Under the pieces are notes generated by a model. The model had not been told where the DNA came from. It made no database searches and saw only the letters and a list, made by a program, of their open reading frames with translations. A stretch of 64,000 nt of DNA from NCBI GenBank assembly GCA_938015295.1, contig CALLQB010000001.1, positions 1 through 64,000 of the forward strand. The letters run 5' to 3'. Source of the DNA: an uncultured Acidimicrobiales bacterium (GTDB lineage: Bacteria > Actinomycetota > Acidimicrobiia > Acidimicrobiales > SHLQ01). Both the position numbers and the translations under genes were made by a program. Positions 8,923 through 18,213 of this stretch are shown one piece after another (the stretch's first letter is position 1; the number at the start of each line of letters is the position of its first letter).

Positions 8923-10710
8923 ATGAGCGACGGAACCGCGGAGTTCAAGAAGTCCACCCTGCAACGCAAGGATCGCAACGAACTCAACCAGATTGCCGAC
9001 GCGCTGCAGGTGAAGGCGCCGACCAGTATGCGTAAGGCGGAGGTCGTCGACCTGATCCTTGCGGCAGTATCGGGCGACTCAACCGACACGTCGGCTGATG
9101 CCGCATCCGGCACTGCGGACGAGGCCGCACCCGCACCCGAACCCGAACGACAGGATGCTTCGGGTGATTCGTCGTCGACATCGAAAAACAGCAGCGACAA
9201 GAGCTCGGATGGGTCCTCAGCAGGGTCACCTAGCGAGTCTCAACAGGGAAGCTCGAACGAAAGCCGCAACGGCGGCTCGTCACGGCCAGCAAATGACCGG
9301 AACCAAAACAGCGGTGCGAATCGCGGTGGTTCCAACGCCGGAAACGATCGGAACAACAACGATCGGAACGGCTCGAACGACGACGCCAACGGAAATCGTG
9401 CCGACTCTGGCGGCGAGGTATACCACGCAGGCGACGACGGCGGCCGTAACCGCAACCGTGGTCAGGACCAAGGCGATAGCGCCAACCGCAAGAAGCGTCG
9501 GCGTCGCAGCCGTGACCGCGGCGGCGCACCAAGCGAAGGCGGCACTGAGTTTAGCGGCGAGCCTTCACCAGTCGAAGGGCACCTCGATCTTCGCGGCGAG
9601 GGCTACGGGTTCATTCGTACCACGGGTTTCGCACCAACAAAGGCCGATCCCTATGTGTCGGTCAAGATGGTCCGCGAGTTCGACCTCCGGCCCGGCGACC
9701 ACGTTGCTGGCGAATCGCGGCCAGCGAACCGCAATGAGAAGAACCCGGCGCTGCTGAAGATCACTTCGATCAACGGCGGCGATCCGTCGGCTGCGACCAG
9801 TCGCCCCAACTTCGATGCACTCACGCCGCTTTTCCCCGACGAGCCACTCACGCAGTCGAGTAAGGGCGATCCGTACAACCTGACCGCTCGCATCATCGAT
9901 CTTTTCTCGCCCATTGGTAAGGGCCAGCGCGGCATGATTGTCTCGCCGCCCAAGGCTGGCAAAACATCGGTGATGAAGAGCATCGCCACCTCGATCGAGA
10001 CCAATAACCCCGAGGTCAAGCTTCTGGTACTTCTGCTCGACGAGCGCCCCGAAGAAGTGACCGACATGAAGCGCCACCTCAAAACTGGCGAAGTGCTTGC
10101 CTCGCCGTTCGATCGGCCCGCCGAAGAGCACATCCTCGCCTCCGAAATGGCACTCAACCGCGCCCGACGCATGGTCGAAGCTGGCGACGACGTTGTCCTT
10201 TTGGTCGACGGCATCACTCGTCTCGCCCGGGCCTACAACATGGCCGCACCAGCAAATGGTCGAGTTATGTCAGGCGGCCTCGACGCTGGTGCGATTTACC
10301 CGCCCAAGCAGTTCTTCGGTGCAGCCCGCAATGTTGAAGAAGGTGGATCGCTCACCATTGTTGCCACAGCACTTGTCGACACCGGATCGCGTATGGACGA
10401 AGTGATTTTTGAAGAATTCAAAGGCACCGGCAACATGGAGTTGCGGCTCAGTCGCAAAGCCGCCGAGCGTCGGATCTACCCAGCGATCGACATCGACGCT
10501 TCGTCGACCCGTCACGAAGAGCTCTTGATGGACAAAAAGCAGCTCCAGCAGGTGTGGAAGCTGCGTCGGGTCCTCGGTGGAATGTCCGCCGGCGAAGACA
10601 CCAATTCGCTCGCCGGACTCGAGCTCCTCCTCGACCGCATGAACACCTTCACAAGCAACGCCGACTTCCTCGCCGAAGTGGCGAAAGGCACCTCCCTAAG
10701 CGCCTCCTAA
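8923..10710 (+). CDS. rho: Transcription termination factor Rho with long low-complexity N-terminal insertion
   Basis: [15 protein letters not shown] Walker [30 protein letters not shown]; about 180-residue Asn/Asp/Ser/Arg-rich insertion after the N-terminal helical region. Confidence 0.97.
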   Translation: MSDGTAEFKKSTLQRKDRNELNQIADALQVKAPTSMRKAEVVDLILAAVSGDSTDTSADAASGTADEAAPAPEPERQDASGDSSSTSKNSSDKSSDGSSAGSPSESQQGSSNESRNGGSSRPANDRNQNSGANRGGSNAGNDRNNNDRNGSNDDANGNRADSGGEVYHAGDDGGRNRNRGQDQGDSANRKKRRRRSRDRGGAPSEGGTEFSGEPSPVEGHLDLRGEGYGFIRTTGFAPTKADPYVSVKMVREFDLRPGDHVAGESRPANRNEKNPALLKITSINGGDPSAATSRPNFDALTPLFPDEPLTQSSKGDPYNLTARIIDLFSPIGKGQRGMIVSPPKAGKTSVMKSIATSIETNNPEVKLLVLLLDERPEEVTDMKRHLKTGEVLASPFDRPAEEHILASEMALNRARRMVEAGDDVVLLVDGITRLARAYNMAAPANGRVMSGGLDAGAIYPPKQFFGAARNVEEGGSLTIVATALVDTGSRMDEVIFEEFKGTGNMELRLSRKAAERRIYPAIDIDASSTRHEELLMDKKQLQQVWKLRRVLGGMSAGEDTNSLAGLELLLDRMNTFTSNADFLAEVAKGTSLSAS

Positions 10711-10715
10711 GCAAA

Positions 10716-10762
10716 ATCTCGTGACACCAGGCGACAAGAATTGTCGCTGGGTGTCACGAGAT
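10716..10762 (+). terminator. Long hairpin between rho and rpmE, possible terminator or processing site
   Basis: ATCTCGTGACACC...GGTGTCACGAGAT (13 bp) plus inner GCGACAA-gaa-TTGTCGC; no clear U-tract. Confidence 0.55.
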
Positions 10763-10856
10763 CTTCGAAGTAGCGCGAGAAACTTGTCACTCCTGATGAT
10801 CTTTCTGACCGTCAGGTGTTGGAACTACAGGCCAAGAAAGGCCAGACTGAGTACCT

Positions 10857-11150
10857 ATGAAGCCCGATATTCACCCTACGTACCGACCCGTCGTCTTTCT
10901 CGACCAGTCGGCTGGCGAATCATTCATCACCAATTCGACGATCGAAACATCTGAAACCGTCGAATGGGAAGATGGAAACACCTACCCGCTCGCCAAGGTG
11001 GAGATCTCGGCTGCTAGCCATCCGTTCTTCACCGGCACGATGAAGATCGTCGATACCGCCGGTCGAGTCGAGCGTTTCGAACGCCGCTATGGTCGCCGCA
11101 AAAAAGCTGCTGGCGAAACCGAAGCTGCTGAAACAGCCGACGAATCGTGA
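10857..11150 (+). CDS. rpmE2: 50S ribosomal protein L31, type B-like (no cysteines)
   Basis: [16 protein letters not shown]..., C-terminal basic region, no CxxC pairs; downstream of rho. Confidence 0.85.
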   Translation: MKPDIHPTYRPVVFLDQSAGESFITNSTIETSETVEWEDGNTYPLAKVEISAASHPFFTGTMKIVDTAGRVERFERRYGRRKKAAGETEAAETADES

Positions 11151-11192
11151 TGCTGGTCGCCAAACTGGCGACCGCAGACACCATCTGACGGC

Positions 11193-12161
11193 GTGAATCC
11201 TTCGCTGTTCAGCACCGTAGTGCGCGCTCTTGCGAGCGCGCATTTCGACGTTTTCGAGCCAACCGCCCAAGGGTTTCCATCTGGTGCGTACGTGGTCGAT
11301 GGCGACCATCTCGTGGTGTATCGCCACGACGACGCCGCCCTGGTTCTTGGCCCGGCGCTGTTGATTGCTGGAAAACAGCGTTGCACCCAGGTGTCGATTC
11401 TCGTCGGCTCCTCCGACGCCAGCGGGGCTGGTCTCTGCGCACGTCAGACCACACAACTGTCAACCGACGTCTCGGTGTTTGTGGTCGACGGCAAAGACAT
11501 CTCACCGGCTGTGCCAACCCCCGATCCCGGGGCGCTGGCATGCGAAGCCGATAGCGAGGCCTTTCGCCGTGAAGTCGCCTCGCATGGCCTCGAAACCGTT
11601 GTTGAAGCCGGCCTCGTTCGCGGCGAACTTCTCGGACTCGAAGTGGCCAGGTTCGAACACGGCGCAATGCAGGTGGGCGTCGGCCGGTTCGATCGCGAAG
11701 CCGGAGCGATGATTCGTGGCACCGGCGCCACCGACGATGCCCTCGGAGATGCGATTGCTCTCGTGCGACCGCTGCGCCAAGCGGGAGCGCTATCGCACCC
11801 TCTCAACCGGCTTGCACGCGAACGATGGCTCCGTTCCGTGGCGATGCAGGATCCGTCGTTGCTTCATCTGGCGTCGATCGAGTCGGTCGAAACTGTCGCT
11901 GAGCGAGTCAACCTCCTCGATCCGTTTGTTGCGGGCGCACTCGGTCTAGACGCCGATGGTGCATCGGTGGTTGTTGGTTTCGCTGCCGGGGTCGACACCA
12001 CCGCTATCTCGCACGTTGCCGACCTGGTTGCCAGGCACAACCCACAACGTGTCGTCGTCGCAATGCCCAGCGACGATCTCCTCGCTTCGCTGACCGCTGT
12101 GTTCGACCACCTTCGAGTGCCGACGAGCGTTATTGGCATGGCTGCGCCCTGGCCTAGGTAA
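11193..12161 (+). CDS. Conserved hypothetical protein between rpmE and prfA
   Basis: 322 aa, GTG start, collinear with neighbours and adjacent to prfA; no family recognised. Confidence 0.7.
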   Translation: MNPSLFSTVVRALASAHFDVFEPTAQGFPSGAYVVDGDHLVVYRHDDAALVLGPALLIAGKQRCTQVSILVGSSDASGAGLCARQTTQLSTDVSVFVVDGKDISPAVPTPDPGALACEADSEAFRREVASHGLETVVEAGLVRGELLGLEVARFEHGAMQVGVGRFDREAGAMIRGTGATDDALGDAIALVRPLRQAGALSHPLNRLARERWLRSVAMQDPSLLHLASIESVETVAERVNLLDPFVAGALGLDADGASVVVGFAAGVDTTAISHVADLVARHNPQRVVVAMPSDDLLASLTAVFDHLRVPTSVIGMAAPWPR

Positions 12162-12170
12162 CCTCAAACT

Positions 12171-13241
12171 GTGCTTGATCGAATTGCAGCTCTCGAACGC
12201 GAACTCCACGACGTTGAGGCGCGCCTTGGCGATCCTGAACTCCCGAAGGATCAGACCAAATACCAGGCCGAGATGCGCCGCCACAAAGAACTCAAGGAGG
12301 TCGTCGACACAGGTCTTGAATATCGCCAGGCCTTCGAGGATCTCGCCGACGCAAACGAGATGGCAGAAGAAGCGACTGGTGGCGAAGCAGCCGAATACCG
12401 CGAGATGGCAGCCGAACTCGAAGCGACTGTTTCGCGACTCGAGGCCGATCTGCGGCTGCTGCTTCTTCCCAAGGACCCCAACGACGCCAAGAACGTTATC
12501 GTCGAGATCCGCGGCGCCGAAGGGGGAGAGGAAGCCAACCTGTTCGCTCGCGACCTCTATGAGATGTACGTCGGGTTCTCGAAGCGGCAAGGTTGGAAGC
12601 TTGAAGTGCTCGAGGGCAAGGCCTCCGACATGGGAGGGTTCACCGACATCACGTTCCTTCTCAAAGGCGATTCGGTCTGGTCGCGTATGAAACACGAAGG
12701 CGGACCGCACCGGGTTCAGCGTGTGCCAGTTACCGAATCTCAGGGGCGGGTACACACGTCCTCGGCCACCGTTACCGTGTTGCCCGAAGCCGAAGAAGTC
12801 GATATCGAAGTCGACGAAAACGATCTGCAGATCGACTACTACCGCTCGTCGGGCCCCGGCGGCCAGTCGGTCAACACCACCGATTCAGCGGTGCGAATCA
12901 CTCACGTACCCACGGGGGTGCAGGTATCGATGCAGGACGAAAAGAGTCAGCTACAAAACAAGGCCAAGGCGCTTCGAGTGTTGAGATCACGGCTACTTAA
13001 GGCCGAGCAGGATCGCCAAGCGGCCGAGCTGTCATCGGCTCGCAAAGACCAGGTCGGCGGCGGTGGCCGCAGCGAAAAGATCCGCACCTACAACTTCAAA
13101 GAAAACCGGCTCAGCGACCATCGTGAACTCGGCGGCATCACCATCTACAAGCTCGACAAGGTGCTAGCTGGCGAACTCGACGAAGTAAGCGATTCGCTGA
13201 TTCATGCCGAGCGGCAAGCACAACTTGAGTCAGGTGACTGA
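12171..13241 (+). CDS. prfA: Peptide chain release factor 1
   Basis: YRSSGPGGQSVNTTDSAVRITHVPTG (GGQ motif), VEIRGAEGGEEANLFARDLYEMY. Confidence 0.97.
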   Translation: MLDRIAALERELHDVEARLGDPELPKDQTKYQAEMRRHKELKEVVDTGLEYRQAFEDLADANEMAEEATGGEAAEYREMAAELEATVSRLEADLRLLLLPKDPNDAKNVIVEIRGAEGGEEANLFARDLYEMYVGFSKRQGWKLEVLEGKASDMGGFTDITFLLKGDSVWSRMKHEGGPHRVQRVPVTESQGRVHTSSATVTVLPEAEEVDIEVDENDLQIDYYRSSGPGGQSVNTTDSAVRITHVPTGVQVSMQDEKSQLQNKAKALRVLRSRLLKAEQDRQAAELSSARKDQVGGGGRSEKIRTYNFKENRLSDHRELGGITIYKLDKVLAGELDEVSDSLIHAERQAQLESGD

Positions 13242-14124
13242 GGGCCCTCCTGACGGCGACGATGGCACGATCGCCTGGCGATCGTTGCTCGCCGAGGCAA
13301 CCGACCGGCTCGCAAGCGTCAGCGAGCGTCCAGACATCGATGCGCGCCGCATCATCGAAACGGCGGCCGGATTCGAACCCGCCGAGTTTCTGGCCGGCCT
13401 CGACCAGCTGGTAACCAACCGGGCCATTGCCTCCTATGACCAGATGATCGACCGTCGTCTTCAAGGCGAGCCGCTGCAGTATGTCGTCGGCTCCTGGTCT
13501 TTTCGATATCTCGACCTCATGGTCGACCGCCGCGTGTTGATTCCTCGTCCCGAGACCGAGGTTGTCGCCGGCCTCGCTATTGCCGAAATCGATGCAATCG
13601 GCGCGACCAAAGTCGCCGACCTGGGGACTGGCTCGGGAGCAATTGGGCTTTCGATCGCCCACGAACGCGAGGTTGAAGTATGGGCAACGGACTTGTCGCA
13701 AGAAGCGCTGGCGGTTGCTCGTGCGAACTTGGCGGCGCTTGGTCGAGTGGCCACCAGAGTGACGCTGGCTGAGGGGTCGTGGTTTGAGGCGTTGCCTAGT
13801 GAACTCATGGGCCAACTTGACGTCATTGTGAGCAATCCGCCCTATGTCGGCGATGATGAGGAGTTGCCTTCCGAGGTCGCTGATTGGGAACCAGTCACCG
13901 CTCTCCGGGCCGGACCGCAGGGTACCGACGACCTCCACTTGCTGATTTCGCAGGCGCCAGAGTGGTTGAGTGCCGGCGGGTCGCTGGTGCTCGAGATGGC
14001 TCCCTGGCAAACGTCCGATGCTCGCGACGCTGCGCTCGCTGCTGGGTTTGTGGCCGCCGAGGTCTTTGCCGACAACACGGGGCGCGACCGGGCGGTCGTT
14101 GCCCGGAAGCGTTCCGAGGCGTAG
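13204..14124 (+). CDS. prmC: Peptide chain release factor N5-glutamine methyltransferase
   Basis: VLIPRPETEVVAGLA, VADLGTGSGAIGLSIA, DVIVSNPPYV; overlaps prfA. Confidence 0.95.
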   Translation: MPSGKHNLSQVTEGPPDGDDGTIAWRSLLAEATDRLASVSERPDIDARRIIETAAGFEPAEFLAGLDQLVTNRAIASYDQMIDRRLQGEPLQYVVGSWSFRYLDLMVDRRVLIPRPETEVVAGLAIAEIDAIGATKVADLGTGSGAIGLSIAHEREVEVWATDLSQEALAVARANLAALGRVATRVTLAEGSWFEALPSELMGQLDVIVSNPPYVGDDEELPSEVADWEPVTALRAGPQGTDDLHLLISQAPEWLSAGGSLVLEMAPWQTSDARDAALAAGFVAAEVFADNTGRDRAVVARKRSEA

Positions 14125-14127
14125 TTC

Positions 14128-14739
14128 GTGATGTTGGTGCCGTGCGGAGACGATGCGCTTGTTCGGGCGATCGCAGAGTTAGAAATGAGCCGACCCGTGA
14201 TCTTGCCAACCGACACGGTGTATGGGCTTGCGGCAAAGGCAACCGATAGCGATGCGCGTGCGACCATTTTTGCGCTCAAGAACCGCCCCCCAGAAAAGAC
14301 CATGGCCGTGCTGGTGGCAGACCAAGCGCAGGCGGCAAAACTCGTGCGTGTCGACCAAGCTTTCGAGCGCTTGGTCGAGCAATTCTGGCCCGGCGCATTG
14401 ACAATCGTGGCGCCTCCGGCCGACGCATCGCAGGACAACGACTTCGCCGAACTGGGCGCCGCCGACGGTTTCATTGGCGTGCGCGCCCCCAGCAACGAAT
14501 GGGTGCGAGCGCTTTGCACCGCGGTGGGGCCAATCGTGGCGACCAGCGCAAACATTCACGGTGAACCACCGGCGACCACCCCCTCGGCGCTCGTCGACCA
14601 ATTTCCGAACATCCTGGTGGTCGATGGTGGGCTTGGCGGATCAATTGCATCAACCGTTGTGCGTCTTGACCAGGGCGCGTTCGAGGTGCTGCGGCCCGGG
14701 CCGGTAACGGCCGATGACATTTCGATGACTCTCGGGTGA
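14128..14739 (+). CDS. L-threonylcarbamoyladenylate synthase (Sua5/YrdC family)
   Basis: VILPTDTVYGLAAKATD, KNRPPEKTMAVLVAD, GFIGVRAPSNEWVRAL. Confidence 0.93.
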   Translation: MMLVPCGDDALVRAIAELEMSRPVILPTDTVYGLAAKATDSDARATIFALKNRPPEKTMAVLVADQAQAAKLVRVDQAFERLVEQFWPGALTIVAPPADASQDNDFAELGAADGFIGVRAPSNEWVRALCTAVGPIVATSANIHGEPPATTPSALVDQFPNILVVDGGLGGSIASTVVRLDQGAFEVLRPGPVTADDISMTLG

Positions 14740-14869
14740 ATTCTCGTTGCCGTAAGGCGCACCCTCCCAATTGCCCAGACTTTGGATTCTTGGTCGCCTA
14801 GGATTCAAAACTGACCTGCGGAGGTCGATAGATCGATCGAAGACTTCAATAGCGACAGGAAGCAATGCG

Positions 14870-15664
14870 ATGGCGACGAACGAAGAGACTCCGGTAGTTA
14901 TTCTTTGTGGTGGATTCGGCACACGAATCCGCGAGGCAAGCGAAAGCCTGCCAAAACCGATGATCGAAATCGGTGGCATGCCGATTCTTTGGCACATTAT
15001 GAAGACGTACAACGCGCACGGGTTCCGCCGCTTCGTCCTCACCTGCGGCTACAAGGCCGCGACCGTCAAGGATTACTTCCTTCGCTACCGCGAGCACTTG
15101 TCGGATTACACCGTCAACCTCGGCTCAAACGAACCGCCGGTGTTTCACAACAACGGGCTCGACGAAGATTGGGAAGTTACCTGTGTCGACACCGGGCTCA
15201 ACACCCTCACCGGCGCGCGCCTTTCAAAGGTTCGCCAGTTCCTCGATGCCGATCGTTTCCTGCTGACCTACGGCGATGGCGTCGCCGATGTCGACATCAC
15301 CGCCCTCATGGCTGCCCATAAGGCCCATGGTTTGGTCGGCACGGTCACCGCCGTGCACCCAACGTCGCGTTTCGGCGAACTCAACGTCGACGGCACGTCG
15401 GTCACCGGCTTTGCCGAGAAACCAGAACTTTCCGGTGGCTTGGTAAACGGTGGCTTCTTTGTATTTGAGAACGAATTTCTCGACCGGGTCCACGACGATG
15501 ACGGCATGCTCGAACAGGGCGCGTTGCAAAAGCTGACCGTCGACGCACAACTCGGCCACTACGTGCACGAGGGGTTCTGGCGCGGCATGGACACCTTTCG
15601 TGAGTACAAGGAGCTCAACGAGCTTTGGGACGCCGGCGAAGCACCTTGGAAAGTGTGGAAGTAA
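14870..15664 (+). CDS. rfbF: Glucose-1-phosphate cytidylyltransferase
   Basis: VVILCGGFGTRIREASESLPKPMIEIGGMPILWHIMKTYNAHGFRRFVLTCGYKA; FWRGMDTFREYKELNELW C-terminus. Confidence 0.93.
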   Translation: MATNEETPVVILCGGFGTRIREASESLPKPMIEIGGMPILWHIMKTYNAHGFRRFVLTCGYKAATVKDYFLRYREHLSDYTVNLGSNEPPVFHNNGLDEDWEVTCVDTGLNTLTGARLSKVRQFLDADRFLLTYGDGVADVDITALMAAHKAHGLVGTVTAVHPTSRFGELNVDGTSVTGFAEKPELSGGLVNGGFFVFENEFLDRVHDDDGMLEQGALQKLTVDAQLGHYVHEGFWRGMDTFREYKELNELWDAGEAPWKVWK

Positions 15665-15759
15665 AAAACACACCTTTCTGAGGGTCAAGATTCTGTTCAT
15701 CTGTCCGATAGAGAGCGAGGGGCTACCAGCCCTTCTCGACTTCCCTACCGAGGATGACC

Positions 15760-17076
15760 ATGAAGAATTCGACCTTCCTACGACGTGGCGTCGCAGCAGT
15801 TGCAGCGACATCCGCCGTAATGGCACTCACCGTGCCGGCTGCACACGCAGTAGCAACTCCGTGTGGCGATGCGCCTAACGGCTACAACGTCATCGTTTCC
15901 AACGCTGCCGTTATTGCTGGCACCGCCGGACCTGACTTCATCTGCGCTGGAAACGGCGACAATGAGATCAACGGCCGCGCCAGCGACGACCTGATCTTTG
16001 GCCGAGGCGGAAACGACCGCATTCTCGGCGGCGACGGCTCCGACGTGCTCCACGGTGGAGGCGGCGACGACTTTATGGCGGGCGGCCCACAGGCTGACAT
16101 CATCAACGGCAACGCAGGCAACGACCTTCTCAAGGGCGGCGCCGGTTCTGATGAACTCAACGGTGGCGATGGCGACGACAGCGTCAACGGCGGAAAGAAC
16201 GGCGACGTTCTTTCCGGCGGCAACGACAACGACATCGTGGCAGGCGGCGGCGGCGGCGACAATGTGAAGGGTGGCAGTGGCAACGACACGGTCATCGGTA
16301 ACAAAGGCCGCGACACCGTTTCTGGTGGAGCTGGCGACGATCTGCTGTTCGGTGGTTCAGGAAACGACTTCCTAACCGGCGACGCTGGCATCGACGACGT
16401 CAATGGCGGCGGTGGCTCTGACAGCTGTGTGCTGTTCGCCACAGAGACTCTCTGCGAAGCGACCGATGTGCTCACCAACACCCCAGAGCCCCCGATCCCG
16501 TTCAACGATGACGTGACGACCGACGAAGACACCGCGGTCACCTTTGATGTCACCGCAAACGACATCGACGCCAATGGCGACGTTCTCACTGTGACCGCAG
16601 TGAACGGTTCGACTGTCGGAACGTTTACCAACAACGGCGACAACACGGTTACCTACTCGCCAGTTGGTTCGTTCGATAGCCTTCCCCCAGGCCAGAAAGC
16701 AACCGAGTTGCTCACCTACGACGTCACCGATGGCACGTCGACTGTTACGGGTCAGATTCTGATCACCGTGAAGGGTGCCAACGACTTGCCGATCGCTCTC
16801 GATGAGAAGTTCGAGATCGCCGGCGATGCAGCGGTCAGCTTTGACGTACTGCTCAATGACACCGACATCGACGGCGACACGCTTTCGGTGACCACGGTCA
16901 ACGCAGACGATGTCGACTATGCCGGTGGTTCGTTCTCGATGGCCGATGGCGTCATTACCTGGACCCCAGCGGGTTATGTGGCCGTTGCTGGCGACAAGAT
17001 CTTCATCAACTACACCACCGTTGATGGACGCGGCGGGCATGATACGGCAGCACTCGAGCTCACGGTTGCTCCGTAA
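15760..17076 (+). CDS. Secreted RTX-type calcium-binding repeat protein with C-terminal cadherin-like domains
   Basis: Signal peptide; about 20 GGxGxDxLxGG-type nonapeptides; two TxDEDTAVTFDVTANDIDANGD/SFDVLLNDTDIDGD type modules. RBS-like GAGG favours ATG at 15760. Confidence 0.88.
   Translation: MKNSTFLRRGVAAVAATSAVMALTVPAAHAVATPCGDAPNGYNVIVSNAAVIAGTAGPDFICAGNGDNEINGRASDDLIFGRGGNDRILGGDGSDVLHGGGGDDFMAGGPQADIINGNAGNDLLKGGAGSDELNGGDGDDSVNGGKNGDVLSGGNDNDIVAGGGGGDNVKGGSGNDTVIGNKGRDTVSGGAGDDLLFGGSGNDFLTGDAGIDDVNGGGGSDSCVLFATETLCEATDVLTNTPEPPIPFNDDVTTDEDTAVTFDVTANDIDANGDVLTVTAVNGSTVGTFTNNGDNTVTYSPVGSFDSLPPGQKATELLTYDVTDGTSTVTGQILITVKGANDLPIALDEKFEIAGDAAVSFDVLLNDTDIDGDTLSVTTVNADDVDYAGGSFSMADGVITWTPAGYVAVAGDKIFINYTTVDGRGGHDTAALELTVAP
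15930..16430 (+). repeat. RTX nonapeptide-coding tandem repeat region
   Basis: Repeating ggcggcg/gacgac-rich 27-nt units encoding GGxGND motifs. Confidence 0.8.
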
Positions 17077-17117
17077 GGTTTCGCCGTAGCGCAACCGCTA
17101 CAGATAACGAATGATTG

Positions 17118-17154
17118 CTGGTGGGTCGCCCGAGAGGGCGGCCCACCAGACGTT
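17118..17154 (+). terminator. Rho-independent-like terminator after the RTX gene
   Basis: CTGGTGGG-t-CGCCC-gaga-GGGCG-g-CCCACCAG followed by acgtttt. Confidence 0.65.
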
Positions 17155-17184
17155 TTGGGAGGACGTTCTGCGAGACTGGATGCA

Positions 17185-17475
17185 ATGCATGTTTGCGCAG
17201 TGGCCTTCGAGTTCCATATCCCTCAGGCAACGACCCTCAAAGAGAAGCGGTCGGTGCTGAATTCGCTCATCGATACAGTGAGACACCGCTACCCGGTCGC
17301 TATCGCCGAGGTCGATCATCAAGACACCTGGCAGCGGTCGGCGATCGGCGTGTCGGCGGTGTCAGGGTCGCCGCGTCAGGTCGAGGAGGTCCTCGACAGC
17401 GTCGAGCGCTATGTGTGGTCGATCCCCGACATAGAGGTGACCTCGGCAGAACGAACCTGGCTCGAACTCGAGTAG
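17185..17475 (+). CDS. DUF503 family protein
   Basis: MHVCAVAFEFHIPQATTLKEKRSVLNSLIDTVRHRYPVAIAEVDHQDTWQRSAIGV. Confidence 0.85.
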   Translation: MHVCAVAFEFHIPQATTLKEKRSVLNSLIDTVRHRYPVAIAEVDHQDTWQRSAIGVSAVSGSPRQVEEVLDSVERYVWSIPDIEVTSAERTWLELE

Positions 17476-17527
17476 GTCACAAGAGCCAGGGTTTAGCGTC
17501 GTCCGGGCGCTGGCCGGCGAGCAGAAT

Positions 17528-18058
17528 TTACAGTAGGTCCCAAGCTTTGTCTTTGTCGCTCATTTGTGTGATGGCGATGGGAAGCTCGATGCCAAGAGTC
17601 GGATCGTCGACCCGCAGCCCGCGCTCGACGCCAGGTGTGTACGGCCTGCTGACCGTGTAGAGCGCCTCGGCATCGTCGCTCAGTGCGAGGTACCCGTTGG
17701 CAAATTGGCCTGGCACGTATAGTCCGCGATGGTTGTCGACCGAAAGCTCGACGCCGAACCAGTTGGTGTAGGTGGGGGAGCCGGGGCGCATATCGACGAT
17801 GGTGTTGAACGTGGCGCCCTTCACGCAGCGGAAGAACTTGATTTCTTCGTGCGGCGGATCCTGCCAGTGGAGCCCACGAAACGTGCCTTTTGTGAGGTTG
17901 TTCGACAAGTTCATCTGTTCGATGTTCGTCTCGAGCCCATGAGCTTCGAATTCTTCGCGGCACCATGCTCGACCAAAGAACCCGCGGTCATCCGCAATGG
18001 GTTCAAGGTCGACCACATAAGCACCGGCAAGCGGCGTCTCAGTAAATTTCACAAGCAC
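17528..18058 (-). CDS. rfbC: dTDP-4-dehydrorhamnose 3,5-epimerase family protein
   Basis: TPLAGAYVVDLEPIADDRGFFGRAWCREEFEAHG, NLTKGTFRGLHWQDPPHEEIKFFRC, FANGYLAL. Confidence 0.9.
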   Translation of the reverse strand: MLVKFTETPLAGAYVVDLEPIADDRGFFGRAWCREEFEAHGLETNIEQMNLSNNLTKGTFRGLHWQDPPHEEIKFFRCVKGATFNTIVDMRPGSPTYTNWFGVELSVDNHRGLYVPGQFANGYLALSDDAEALYTVSRPYTPGVERGLRVDDPTLGIELPIAITQMSDKDKAWDLL

Positions 18059-18075
18059 TCCTACAAGCTCTTCCC

Positions 18076-18136
18076 ACCCGAAATTTTGTTGTAAAGCGAC
18101 CGTTTTAGGTTGCCCGGGGTGAAAATTTCGGGGGGG
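18076..18136. promoter_or_regulatory. Inverted repeat in the rfbC upstream region
   Basis: CCCACCCGAAATTTT / AAAATTTCGGGGGGG, 11 bp perfect plus 3 more outer pairs; 35-nt spacer. Confidence 0.5.
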
Positions 18137-18213
18137 GTTGCTGATTTCTCGGGTTGGTCAGGTTGGCTGCCGGGGGGGCGTTGGGTTGGCAGCCTGGGGT
18201 TCGCCGGTTGGTG

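Noticed and set aside
16000-16430. RTX region as a DNA minisatellite or mobile repeat
   Set aside because: Explained by protein-level nonapeptide repeats
15882-16646. Pro/Ser-rich 254 aa minus-strand ORF over the RTX repeats
   Set aside because: Artefact of reading the GGxGD repeats antisense
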